Assembly (NCBI GenBank): GCA_009783465.1
Contig: WRDM01000001.1
Span: forward strand, 62,001-126,000
Source of the DNA: Phycisphaerae bacterium
GTDB lineage: Bacteria > Planctomycetota > Phycisphaerae > SM23-33
Length of the DNA: 64,000 nt
Direction: 5' to 3'
Below the pieces are notes generated by a model. That model saw nothing but the letters and a program-made list of their open reading frames with translations, was not told where the DNA came from and ran no database searches. Positions 1 to 7,992 of the stretch are shown here, piece after piece; positions within the stretch are counted from its first letter, which is position 1, and every line of letters starts with the position of its first letter. The translations under genes and the position numbers were made by a program.

Positions 1-315
1 CAGCGCCGACAGGCCTGGCAACTGCGGCTTGACGCGGTCCCAGATGTAACGGGCGATCAACTCGCTCGTGGAATTCTCCAAGCCGGCGATCTCGTTGAGC
101 AGCCGATGATCCAACTGCTCCATGAGCGGCTTGACGGCCGCGACGATCAAGCCGAAATCCATCACCATGCCGCTGGCCGCATCCACCTCGCCGGTGACGT
201 GCACGTCCACGCGATAACTATGCCCGTGCAGACGGCGACATTTGTGCGCCTCCGCCACGCCGACAAGATGATGAGCGGCCTCGAACCGGAACGTTTTAAT
301 TAACTCGGCTTGCAT
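1..315 (-). CDS. queD: 6-carboxytetrahydropterin synthase QueD, 3' end cut by window edge
   Basis: Reading leftward from the ATG at 313-315, the frame stays open to base 1 and gives 105 residues. The N-terminal half has the QueD/PTPS signature: EAAHHL supplies two zinc histidines, and CRRLHGHSY combines the catalytic cysteine with the third zinc-ligand region. QueD converts 7,8-dihydroneopterin triphosphate to 6-carboxytetrahydropterin in queuosine synthesis. The next gene on the same strand is queE, the following enzyme of the pathway, which supports the call. The family is about 120-140 residues long, so only a short C-terminal part is missing. Confidence 0.9.
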   Translation of the reverse strand, partial: MQAELIKTFRFEAAHHLVGVAEAHKCRRLHGHSYRVDVHVTGEVDAASGMVMDFGLIVAAVKPLMEQLDHRLLNEIAGLENSTSELIARYIWDRVKPQLPGLSAL

Positions 316-322
316 AGTTCAC

Positions 323-457
323 CGTAGCACGGGCGTCCCGCCCGTGAGTCGCACGGGCATCTTGCCCGTGCAAACGTTCCGAGGCGCCTTACGTGCGATT
401 CTATCCAAAACACGGCCAGACTAGGATACCTTGCATGGGCAAGATGCCCATGCTACG
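323..457. repeat. GCCCGC-family composite palindrome between queE and queD
   Basis: The outer arms begin CGTAGCACGGGCG and end CCCATGCTACG. Each arm folds on itself as a GC hairpin of the type CACGGGC-N-GCCCGTG. The same design recurs at 11101-11244, 28380-28511, 37693-37852 (inside hemB) and, weaker, near 60902-61035. It sits between the two queuosine genes. Confidence 0.75.
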
Positions 458-460
458 TTT

Positions 461-1093
461 CTACGGCACACCGATGAGTTTGTGCAGTTGCACACCCAGG
501 CGGACGTCGAGGCGGGCGTCGAGGATCCAGGCGGCCAGGTCGGCGCCGGCGAGGTGGTCCAGGACGGGCGAGAAAATCACCGCGCCGCATGCCAGCCCCG
601 CGTGCCGGTCGAGCATCGCGCGGGCGTAGTCAAAATCCGCCCGGTCGGCCAGCACGAATTTCACCTCGTCCCGCGGCGAGAGGTATTCGACGTTCGACAC
701 AAGGAACGACTCCGCCTCGCCGCTCGAGGGGCACTTGACGTCGACGATTTTCACGACGCGCCCATCCACGCGCGACACGTCCAGGCTGCCGTTGGTTTCC
801 AGCAGCGTTTCGAATCCCGCGTCGCACAGCCGGGCGAGCAGCTCCGGCGTGGCGGGCTGACACAGCGGCTCGCCGCCGGTGACCTCCACGCGCCGGCAGC
901 CCATCGCCGCCACCGCCCGCAACACGTCGCCCAGCGGCACGTCCCGCCCGCCGTCCCACGCACGGACGGTGTCGCACCAACGACACCGCAAGTTGCACCC
1001 AGCCAACCGAACAAACGCGCACGGCAACCCCGCCCGCGTGCCCTCGCCCTGCAAGCTCAAAAAAATCTCGCTAACCCGCATCCGAGCGTCCAT
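461..1093 (-). CDS. queE: 7-carboxy-7-deazaguanine synthase QueE (radical SAM)
   Basis: This 210-residue protein has the radical-SAM cluster motif CNLRCRWC at about residues 33-40 (CxxxCxxC). It is preceded by the family hallmark SLQGEGTRAG, and a GGEPL SAM-binding motif follows near residue 75. QueE rearranges 6-carboxytetrahydropterin to 7-carboxy-7-deazaguanine for tRNA queuosine. It lies upstream of queD on the same strand, in pathway partnership but separated by a palindromic repeat of about 145 bp. A second in-frame Met at residue 5 is an alternative start. The length is normal for the short QueE class. Confidence 0.95.
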   Translation of the reverse strand: MDARMRVSEIFLSLQGEGTRAGLPCAFVRLAGCNLRCRWCDTVRAWDGGRDVPLGDVLRAVAAMGCRRVEVTGGEPLCQPATPELLARLCDAGFETLLETNGSLDVSRVDGRVVKIVDVKCPSSGEAESFLVSNVEYLSPRDEVKFVLADRADFDYARAMLDRHAGLACGAVIFSPVLDHLAGADLAAWILDARLDVRLGVQLHKLIGVP

Positions 1094-1122
1094 GACGATA
1101 CTATAACGTCGGGAACGAACTC

Positions 1123-1151
1123 TTGACAGTGGAGGACGGTAGCAATATAGT
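1123..1151 (+). promoter_or_regulatory. sigma70-type promoter of tRNA-Arg
   Basis: TTGACA at 1123-1128 and TATAGT at 1146-1151 are separated by exactly 17 bp. The -10 box ends 16 bp before the tRNA 5' end. Confidence 0.85.
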
Positions 1152-1167
1152 CATACGTCTGTCGCGT

Positions 1168-1239
<72 letters not shown>

Positions 1240-1241
<2 letters not shown>

Positions 1242-1827
1242 GTTTCTGTTTTTCTTCAATTTCGCTACTGTTTTCACGATTTTTCACGTCCTCAACGACG
1301 AAATTTTTCTCGTTTTCTGCGGCTGATCTCATGCCTAACAAATTTGAAACAATAGGCAAGCTGATAGGCAAGCTTTTCGGTGGCGATATTAGGGTGTCAT
1401 CGCTAGTACCGGTACCGGTTTTCCTGGCTTGTTGTGAGATTGACAGCATATCAAGGCTCGGAAGTGCGGCGATAGCATCAGCTTCCTGCCCTACGAGAAC
1501 GTGGCTGTAAGTATCCATCGTCAGCCGAATGTCACCATGTCGCATGACAGACTGGGCGACCTTGGTAGCCGACAAATCGGACCAAAATTGCGTCTTGGTT
1601 CCCCTGAAAACCCGCTGGACCATCTTCACGTAGTCTTCTACGTGTTTAGTGGTGTTCCCTTTGGCGGCAAGGAACTGCTTCCAGCCAGGCGCGTCACTGG
1701 TGCCCTCAATATGCTCCACCAACGGACGCAGTACAGCAACACGAGTGACATCAAGAAGTCTGATACGCTCAAGGCCCCCCCTCAAGGCGGGACTCACCGT
1801 TTCCAGCCACTTCGAGGTCACAACGTC
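1240..1827 (-). pseudogene. Tyrosine recombinase (integrase) remnant, internally deleted, abutting tRNA-Arg
   Basis: One frame carries an N-terminal core-binding-like piece (RPLVEHIEG... [11 protein letters not shown], then [11 protein letters not shown]). It joins directly to the extreme C-terminal integrase motif [16 protein letters not shown], which contains the conserved histidine and catalytic tyrosine. The roughly 150 residues that should lie between, including the catalytic Arg and Lys region, are missing; the junction is near 1560 at the residues KVAQ. Downstream the frame runs without a stop straight into the antisense of tRNA-Arg (GLEPVTFGSVDR), as in integrases whose att site is that tRNA. 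No intact start is visible. I read it as the scar of a decayed integrated element. Confidence 0.8.
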
Positions 1828-1851
1828 GATGGCTTCGCCGCCCACGCGAAA

Positions 1852-2160
1852 CCGAACAAGCCGCTCAATCTGCCGCCCAACGACGCGTATTCGGCCATCC
1901 AGATCGCCGTGGCGTTGTCGAAGGCGTTCGGCGTGGGCGTGAACGACTTGCCGCTGTCGCTGGTGCTGTCGTGGTACGAGCAGAAGGCGGTGGCGATCCT
2001 TCTGACGTTGCTGCATCTGGGCATCCGAAACATCCGCCTTGGCCCGAGCCTGCCCGCCTTCCTGGAGCCCGAGGCCGTCGGAGTCCTGGTCGACAAATTC
2101 GCCATCAAGCCGACCACAACCGCCGAGGCCGACCTGCGGGAAATTCTTGCCGGTAAATGA
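1852..2160 (+). pseudogene. hcp: 3' fragment of hydroxylamine reductase / hybrid-cluster protein gene
   Basis: The last 100 or so residues before the TGA at 2158-2160 match the C-terminal end of Hcp: [39 protein letters not shown] and a closing VDKF-IKP segment. An intact Hcp is about 550 residues, and no upstream part with the cluster cysteines exists here. The frame upstream is antisense integrase sequence. A deletion has therefore joined the integrase remnant to the tail of hcp. No start or ribosome site is visible, so it is probably not expressed. Confidence 0.8.
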
Positions 2161-2185
2161 CGGGAGGCGGCACACCGCTTCTTCA

Positions 2186-2288
2186 CGACCTCCGGGTGAT
2201 CACAGGCTTGCCGTTTTGCGCTATAGAACGTTTCGAACAGCGCAAAACGGCAAGCCATGCGGTCGGCTCACGCCAAACCCGGAGGTCG
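2186..2288. repeat. TTTGCG-family palindrome (variant) upstream of bamA
   Basis: The inner stem GGCTTGCCGTTTTGCGC pairs with GCGCAAAACGGCAAGCC. A separate outer stem, CGACCTCCGGGT (2186-2197), pairs with ACCCGGAGGTCG (2277-2288). It lies between the hcp fragment and bamA. The inner arm is a diverged version of the family also seen at 58784. Confidence 0.7.
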
Positions 2289-2395
2289 CGCGAACCATTG
2301 GAATGCACATGCGTTTGCCCTGTACCATCCCTGTGGACGATTGACTTTCCGTCGCGCCATGATTACGCTCGATGGCACCTTGATTTGGAGCGACT

Positions 2396-4768
2396 GTGAG
2401 TCCAGCCAAATTTTCAGCGGTATCGGGTAAATCCCTGTTGTCGGCGGCCTTGGCCATGGCGGTTCTGTCGTCCGTGGCCGTGCCCGCGTTTGGACAGGCG
2501 GGCGCGGCGGCGCCGACGATTGTGGACATTCGCATCGACGGCAACGTGCAGATGTCCGACAACGCCGTGATGTCGCACATCCGCCTGCGCGCGGGGCAGC
2601 CGTACGATGAAACGCTCGTCAAGGCCGACGTGCAGCGGCTGTTGCAGACCCGTCGCTTCGACAGCGTGACCACCGTGCGGCAGAACACGCCGCAGGGCGT
2701 CGTGTTGATCTTCACCGTCGTCGAACGCCCGCTGGTGAAAACGCTCACCGTCGAAGGCGTCCGCGAATTCAAAATGTCGCGAATCCGGCAGGCGATCCCG
2801 TTTGGCCAAAACGATCCGCTCGACCGCCAGCACGTCGAAGCCGGCCGCGAGCGGCTGCTGGCCCTGTACCGCGAGCGAGGCTTCTTCGACGCGACCGTCA
2901 CGTTCGACGAGGACGCTCTCCGCAACCACGAAGTGATCTACCGCGTCGTCGAAGGCCCACAGTGCGCCGTGCAGGAAATCATTTTCGAAGGCAACGATTA
3001 TTTCAGTTCGTTCAAGCTCCGGCGGACGATCGGCACGGCCACGCGCGTCTGGATTTTCCGCCGCGGCCATCTCGACATCGAACAACTGCCGCGCGACGAG
3101 GACGCGCTGCGAAACCTGTATGTTTCCGAGGGATTTTTCGACGCCGAAGTCGGCCATGTGCTGGAATTCAGCCCCGACCGCTCGCGCGTGGCCGTGCGGT
3201 TCATCATTCGTCAAGGCCCGCGGTTCCGCGTGAATGAACTGAAATTCGTCGGCACGACGGTCTTCGCCGACCGCGAACTGATCGGCAGAATGGACCTCAA
3301 GACCGGCCAACATTTCACCAGCCTGAAGATGCAGCGGTCGGTCCGCGCGGTGCACAACGCGTACGGCGAGATCGGGTTTATCGAATCGGAAATTCGCCCG
3401 CAACGGCAATTCCTCCCGCCCGACGCGGACCTGCCCGAGTGGGCGGCCGACGTCGACGGCGGCAAGCCGGCCCTGCTGAACATCGTATTCACGGTCGTCG
3501 AACGGGACCCGTATCGCATCGGCGAAATCGACATTCGCGGCAACTCCATCACGCAGGACCGCGTGATCCGCCGCGAACTGCGGTTCTTCCCCAACCAACT
3601 GTTCAACACGGTGGCGATCGAGGAAAGCCGCCGCCGGCTCCAGGAGAGCGGCCTGTTCGAGGCGCAAAGCGTCGAGATCGTGCCCCTGACGCCCGACGAC
3701 GAAACCAGCCGGACCCGCGACGTGCTGGTGCAGGTCCGGGAAACTTCGACCGGGCGGCTTAGCGTGGGCATCGGCTATTCGACCACCGACGGCGCGCTGG
3801 GCGACATCATGTTCGTGCAGCGGAATTTTGATATCCTCAATCCGGGTGGCTGGGACGGGATCCGGCGGGGCGGGGCCTGGAAAGGCGCGGGGCAGACCTT
3901 CCGCGTCCGGCTCGAGCCGGGCACGGAACTCATGCGGGCGGGCATCGAATGGGAAAATCCGTACATCGGGACGTCGGAATATTCGTGGTTCAGCCGGGTG
4001 TACGCGTTCGACCGGGCTCGCGAGCGGTATGACGAACAGCGCATCGGCATGGTGCACGCGATCGGGCGGCGGTTCCCGAACGACTGGTACGCCCAATTGT
4101 CCAGCCGCGTGGAAGGCGTGAACCTGCGGAACGTGAAGACCGACGCGGCCCCGGAAGTCATCCACGACAAAGGCTCGCACCTGCTGACGGGCATCCGGGC
4201 CATGATCGTCCGCGACCGCACGGACAGCCGCATCCTGCCCAGCCGCGGCGACGTGTTGAGCCTCAGCGTCGAGCAGGTGCTTGGCGATCACACGTTCACG
4301 AGGGTGGAAGGCGATTACCGCCGATATTTCACGGTGTACATGGACGAGCTGGACCGCAAGCACATTCTGGCGCTTCGTGTAATGGGCGGGAAGATTTTCG
4401 GCGACGCGCCGGTGTTCGAGAAATATTACGGCGGCGGCCCCGGCTCGATCCGGGGCTTCCGCTACCGCGGCATCAGCCCACGCGGCGGGATCCACAGCGA
4501 CCCGATCGGCGGCGACGTGATTCTCCTTGCCGGCACGGAATACACATTCCCGCTGGTGGGCAACCAGCTTCGCGGCGTGGTGTTCGCGGACGCCGGCACG
4601 GTCGACGACAGCCTGACCCGCTTCCGCGTCTCCGTCGGGCCGGGCCTGCGATGGGTCATCCCGATCCTCGGCCAGATCCCCATGAACCTGTCGCTGGGCA
4701 TCCCGATCGTCTCGCAGGAAGGCGACAATAAACAGATTTTCCAATTCTCCATCGGTGTGTCGTTTTAG
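2396..4768 (+). CDS. bamA: Outer membrane protein assembly factor BamA
   Basis: This 790-residue protein starts at a GTG with GGAG five bases upstream. A signal peptide (hydrophobic core about 13-30, cleavage near AFGQ) is followed by about five POTRA domains (roughly 42-455). Typical beginnings are IVDIRIDGNVQMS and VKTLTVEGV. The C-terminal Omp85 beta-barrel (about 455-790) contains GGPGSIRGFRYRG, the lid-lock type motif, and ends in Phe as expected for BAM substrates. It is the core of the machinery that inserts outer-membrane proteins. The next gene is a SurA-like lipoprotein, a natural partner. This shows that the organism has an outer membrane with beta-barrel proteins. Confidence 0.95.
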   Translation: MSPAKFSAVSGKSLLSAALAMAVLSSVAVPAFGQAGAAAPTIVDIRIDGNVQMSDNAVMSHIRLRAGQPYDETLVKADVQRLLQTRRFDSVTTVRQNTPQGVVLIFTVVERPLVKTLTVEGVREFKMSRIRQAIPFGQNDPLDRQHVEAGRERLLALYRERGFFDATVTFDEDALRNHEVIYRVVEGPQCAVQEIIFEGNDYFSSFKLRRTIGTATRVWIFRRGHLDIEQLPRDEDALRNLYVSEGFFDAEVGHVLEFSPDRSRVAVRFIIRQGPRFRVNELKFVGTTVFADRELIGRMDLKTGQHFTSLKMQRSVRAVHNAYGEIGFIESEIRPQRQFLPPDADLPEWAADVDGGKPALLNIVFTVVERDPYRIGEIDIRGNSITQDRVIRRELRFFPNQLFNTVAIEESRRRLQESGLFEAQSVEIVPLTPDDETSRTRDVLVQVRETSTGRLSVGIGYSTTDGALGDIMFVQRNFDILNPGGWDGIRRGGAWKGAGQTFRVRLEPGTELMRAGIEWENPYIGTSEYSWFSRVYAFDRARERYDEQRIGMVHAIGRRFPNDWYAQLSSRVEGVNLRNVKTDAAPEVIHDKGSHLLTGIRAMIVRDRTDSRILPSRGDVLSLSVEQVLGDHTFTRVEGDYRRYFTVYMDELDRKHILALRVMGGKIFGDAPVFEKYYGGGPGSIRGFRYRGISPRGGIHSDPIGGDVILLAGTEYTFPLVGNQLRGVVFADAGTVDDSLTRFRVSVGPGLRWVIPILGQIPMNLSLGIPIVSQEGDNKQIFQFSIGVSF

Positions 4769-4806
4769 AAGAGACTGTCAGGTAGAATGACTGTCCTGAG
4801 GTTTGC

Positions 4807-5979
4807 ATGAAGCACGTTGTACTGATCATCACGATGTTGGCGGGTGGTTTTCTTGTGTCCTGCACGCGCAATGGTTCGGGCGGCATTCCCATCACGCAGT
4901 CCATGGCGGGCAATCCCGTGCTGCTGTCCGGCGATGTCGACACGCTGGCCGAGCCAACGGCCATCGACGTGGACGCGCCGACCGACACGCCGGCGACGCG
5001 AGGCCAGGAAACTGTCGCCGCCTCCGTCATGCAGGTCAACAGCACCTTCATCACCATCGACGACGTGATGCGACGAAAACACACGGAATTCCACGCCCTG
5101 CCCGCCGCCCTCGACGAAGCCAATTACCGCCAGCAAACCCAAACCATCGTGACCGAAGGCATCCGCGAACTCGTGCGACAGGCGCTGCTGTACGACCAGG
5201 CCGCCAACCGACTCTCCGACGACGAAAAAGAACAACTCGACGCCGAAATTGCCCAGGCCCGGCAGGACATGATCAACCGGGCCGGTGGCTCGCTCGGAAA
5301 ACTCCAGGAAGAACTCGCCGCGGAAAACCTCACGCTCGACGCCGCCCTGACCGACCACCGGAAAACCCTCGTCATCGAACTCTACATCCGCTGGACCATG
5401 CAGCCGTCCATCTACGTCAGCCGAAAAATGATGTGGGACTACTACCAGGCCAACGCCGACGAATTCACCGCGCCAAAACGCGTCGCCATGCAACTGATCG
5501 TCGTCGACGCCCGGACGCTCGCGGCGGCGGATCGGGAGGAGGCCATGGCGGCGGCAAAACAACGCATTCAGGACGCCCAGACGGAACTCCACGCCGGCGC
5601 CGCCTTCGACGACGTGGCCAAAAAATACTCCACCGACGCCCGCGCCGCCGACGGCGGACACTGGCCACTGATGCTCCAGGGCAGCCACCGGCTCTCCGCC
5701 GTGGAAGCCGCCGCGTTCGACCTGCCGCTCGGCCAGACCAGCGACATCATCGAGGACGGCGACTGCCTCGCCATCGTCCGCCCCGCCAACATCGAACCAG
5801 GCGGAAAAACCAGCTTCGAAAACGCCCAACAAACCATCGAAACCAAACTCCGCAACGAACAATACCGCGCCCTCCAGGACGAGTATTATCAAAAACTCCT
5901 GAAAACGGCCTACATTCAACAAAACGACGATTTCATCCCCCGCTGCGTGCAACACGCGATGGAAAAGTACCGGAAATAA
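4807..5979 (+). CDS. SurA-like peptidyl-prolyl isomerase lipoprotein
   Basis: This 390-residue protein has a lipoprotein signal (FLVSC, Cys19). A SurA N-like helical region covers about 78-210. A parvulin/PpiC-type rotamase domain at about 220-320 includes RVAMQLIVVD, AAFDDVAKKYSTDA and the tail LGQTSDIIEDGD. It probably chaperones unfolded outer-membrane proteins to BamA, encoded 38 bp upstream in the same direction. Anchoring as a lipoprotein differs from the soluble E. coli SurA and is closer to PrsA. It could equally be named PpiC or PrsA-like; the fold assignment is firm but the exact client role is inferred. Confidence 0.85.
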   Translation: MKHVVLIITMLAGGFLVSCTRNGSGGIPITQSMAGNPVLLSGDVDTLAEPTAIDVDAPTDTPATRGQETVAASVMQVNSTFITIDDVMRRKHTEFHALPAALDEANYRQQTQTIVTEGIRELVRQALLYDQAANRLSDDEKEQLDAEIAQARQDMINRAGGSLGKLQEELAAENLTLDAALTDHRKTLVIELYIRWTMQPSIYVSRKMMWDYYQANADEFTAPKRVAMQLIVVDARTLAAADREEAMAAAKQRIQDAQTELHAGAAFDDVAKKYSTDARAADGGHWPLMLQGSHRLSAVEAAAFDLPLGQTSDIIEDGDCLAIVRPANIEPGGKTSFENAQQTIETKLRNEQYRALQDEYYQKLLKTAYIQQNDDFIPRCVQHAMEKYRK

Positions 5980-5993
5980 CGCCGCCTCGCGTG

Positions 5994-6239
5994 CAACGGA
6001 AAATCCGAAGCACGAAATACGATATATGCAACAAATTGACGGCTGTAGCGTCATCCGTGTGTGATTTCGACATTGAAGGTATATTGAGCGGCCTCCCCGG
6101 CCCGGCGTGGAGAAGCCGGGAATAAGCCGCGACCAGGGAGGCCAACTCTGCTACCTTCAATGCCTGATCCACACGCCTGTAACGTTACAGTCACAATGTG
6201 TTTCGGATTTCGGGCTTCGGATTTCGGATTTTTCCGTTG
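5994..6239. repeat. Nested composite palindrome (ATCCGA outer, GGCCTCC inner)
   Basis: The gap 5980-6280 holds concentric inverted repeats. The outer arms CAACGGAAAATCCGAAG pair with CTTCGGATTTCGGATTTTTCCGTTG. Inside lie CTGTAGCG... / ...CGTTACAG and CATTGAAGGTA / TACCTTCAATG. The centre is GGCCTCCCCGG... / ...GGGAGGCC. The core family recurs at 15077-15375 and 38385-38460, and the outer family at 7797-7975 and 42690-42725. No gene is visible. Confidence 0.75.
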
Positions 6240-6280
6240 GCTCCGCCGGGCGCATACGATGAAGGAGGGGAGATCAGCGA

Positions 6281-7792
6281 ATGACGGCGCGCGGCGAGGA
6301 TGACATGTCGGCAAAGCGGGTGGTGGCTGCGGAGGGGCTGGCGTTGCGGCGGCTTGACATTCATCTCACCAGCGACGACCGTCGTGTGATCAATTTGCCA
6401 TTTCTGCCCGGCAATGAGGTTCGCGTGCGGTCGCTCTTTGACCGCCTGGAGCGGCTGGACGAAGCCACCGTCGAGCGGGCGTTGGCGGACGTGCTGACCG
6501 GGTACGCGGCGAGGCATCACGATCTGGCCGCGACGTTCGAGGAGAATTTCGTCACGAACTCGGCGTTGGCGGGATTGTCGCCGGCGTGGTCGGCGGCAAG
6601 GCGAAGTCTGGCCGGCGCGTACCTGACGATGGAATACTCGCTGGAGTCGACGGCGTTGTTCAATCCGTCGATCGTGGAGCACCCGGACCCGTCGGGCGTG
6701 CCCGCCGGCGGGGTGCGGTTTCTGATGAGTCTGCGGGCCACCGGCGAAGGCCACGTGTCGTCGATCGTCTTTCGCACAGGCCTGATCGCCGCCGACGGGA
6801 GCGTGAGCGTGGATCCGCCGGCGGCGTTGCTGTCGCGGGCGCGAATGGTGATGGACCGTCACTACGATCCGCCGCTGTTCGGGCGGAAGCTCAAGGAAAT
6901 CGGCATCGACGACGCGGTGATCGACGCGATCCTGCCGGGCCTGGGCGAGCGGTTCACGGTGGCGCAACTGACCGAGGCGGTGCGTTTTGCCCGCGTGTCG
7001 CTGGGGGACTCGGCCCGCGTGTCGCAGTTGGAAACGATCCTCTGGCTGGCCAACAGTAACTATCACATCGACCTCGGCCACAACTCGGCGTTGTCGGAGC
7101 TGGCGATTTACCCGATGAGCGATCTGGAGGCCCGCGGCGTGGAGGATTTGCGGCTGGTGCGGTTTACCGAGGACGACGGCGCGGCGGCGTATTACGGCAC
7201 CTACACGGCCTGGAACGGCGAGCGGATGCTGCCGATGCTGGTGCAGACGCGGCATTTTCGCCGGATCGAGGTTCACTCCCTCAATGGCCGCTGCTCGCGA
7301 AACAAGGGCATGGCGTTGTTTCCGCGTCGTGTGGGCGGGCATTATCTTATGTGCTCGCGGATTGACGGCGAAAATTTGTTCATCAGCTACAGCGATTACG
7401 TGCATTTCTGGGAGTCGGCCTCGCAATTGGTCTTGCCTCGCTCGACGTGGGATTTGATGCAGGTGGGCAACTGCGGCTCGCCGATCGAGACGAGCGAAGG
7501 CTGGCTGCTGTTGACGCACGGCGTGGGCCCGATGCGGTGCTACACGATTTCGGCGTTGCTGCTGGACCGCGACGACCCGCTGCGCGTCATCGGCCATCTG
7601 CGCCAACCGCTGCTCCAGGCCACGGGCACCGAACGCGAAGGCTACGTCCCGAACGTCGTCTACACCTGCGGCGCGATGATACACGGCGACAACCTATACA
7701 TCCCGTACAGCCTGGCGGACGAATCCACCACCATGGCGGTGGTGGGGCTGGATCCATTGGTGAATCGGTTACTGGACGGCGGAGGGGCGTGA
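6281..7792 (+). CDS. Glycoside hydrolase family 130 enzyme (mannoside phosphorylase/mannosidase type)
   Basis: This 503-residue protein resembles the long GH130 branch. It has NPSIVEHPD near 128-136 and the late GH130 signature GNCGSPIETSEGWLLL followed by HGVGP near 388-407, with several five-bladed-propeller-like repeats (YYGTYTAWNG, MALFPRRVGG, MCSRIDGEN). GH130 enzymes cleave or phosphorolyse beta-mannosides. The specific linkage cannot be read here. A strong AGGAGG site precedes the ATG at 6281; an internal Met at residue 9 is an alternative start. No transporter or mannan gene adjoins, so its substrate is unknown. Confidence 0.8.
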   Translation: MTARGEDDMSAKRVVAAEGLALRRLDIHLTSDDRRVINLPFLPGNEVRVRSLFDRLERLDEATVERALADVLTGYAARHHDLAATFEENFVTNSALAGLSPAWSAARRSLAGAYLTMEYSLESTALFNPSIVEHPDPSGVPAGGVRFLMSLRATGEGHVSSIVFRTGLIAADGSVSVDPPAALLSRARMVMDRHYDPPLFGRKLKEIGIDDAVIDAILPGLGERFTVAQLTEAVRFARVSLGDSARVSQLETILWLANSNYHIDLGHNSALSELAIYPMSDLEARGVEDLRLVRFTEDDGAAAYYGTYTAWNGERMLPMLVQTRHFRRIEVHSLNGRCSRNKGMALFPRRVGGHYLMCSRIDGENLFISYSDYVHFWESASQLVLPRSTWDLMQVGNCGSPIETSEGWLLLTHGVGPMRCYTISALLLDRDDPLRVIGHLRQPLLQATGTEREGYVPNVVYTCGAMIHGDNLYIPYSLADESTTMAVVGLDPLVNRLLDGGGA

Positions 7793-7796
7793 CGCG

Positions 7797-7975
7797 CGGA
7801 AATCCGAAATCCGAAGCACGAAATCCGAAATAAATTCCAACATTTCAAAGGAAGAAAATTCCAAACGTTCGCGCTCTTCATGCGCCTTGACGTATGACAT
7901 GTATAAGCGTTTGGAATTTTTCTTCTTTGGAAATTTGGAATTTGTTTCGGATTTCGAATTTAGGATTTCGAATTT
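7797..7975. repeat. ATCCGA-family palindrome before histidine kinase gene
   Basis: Two arms of about 65-70 bp are built from AAATCCGAA-like units (left) and TTCGGATTT-like units (right). They continue into AATTCC...CAAACG against CGTTTGGAATT, and enclose a loop of about 40 bp. Confidence 0.7.
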
Positions 7976-7980
7976 TACGT

Positions 7981-7986
7981 CACAAT
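7981..7986 (+). promoter_or_regulatory. Candidate -10 box of a leaderless transcript (histidine kinase)
   Basis: CACAAT lies 6 nt before the ATG at 7993, the spacing expected when transcription starts at the start codon. No Shine-Dalgarno sequence is present. Confidence 0.4.
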
Positions 7987-7992
7987 GGACGC

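Noticed and set aside
1852-2160. hcp as a functional gene
   Set aside because: Only the last fifth of the protein is present, without cluster cysteines, start or ribosome site.
2414-4744. Long open frame on the minus strand opposite bamA
   Set aside because: It is an antisense shadow of a GC-rich coding gene: His/Arg/Ala-rich composition, no domain, no ribosome site. The same applies to 19180-20772 minus, 30146-32323 minus, 58778-60292 plus and 60903-62903 plus.
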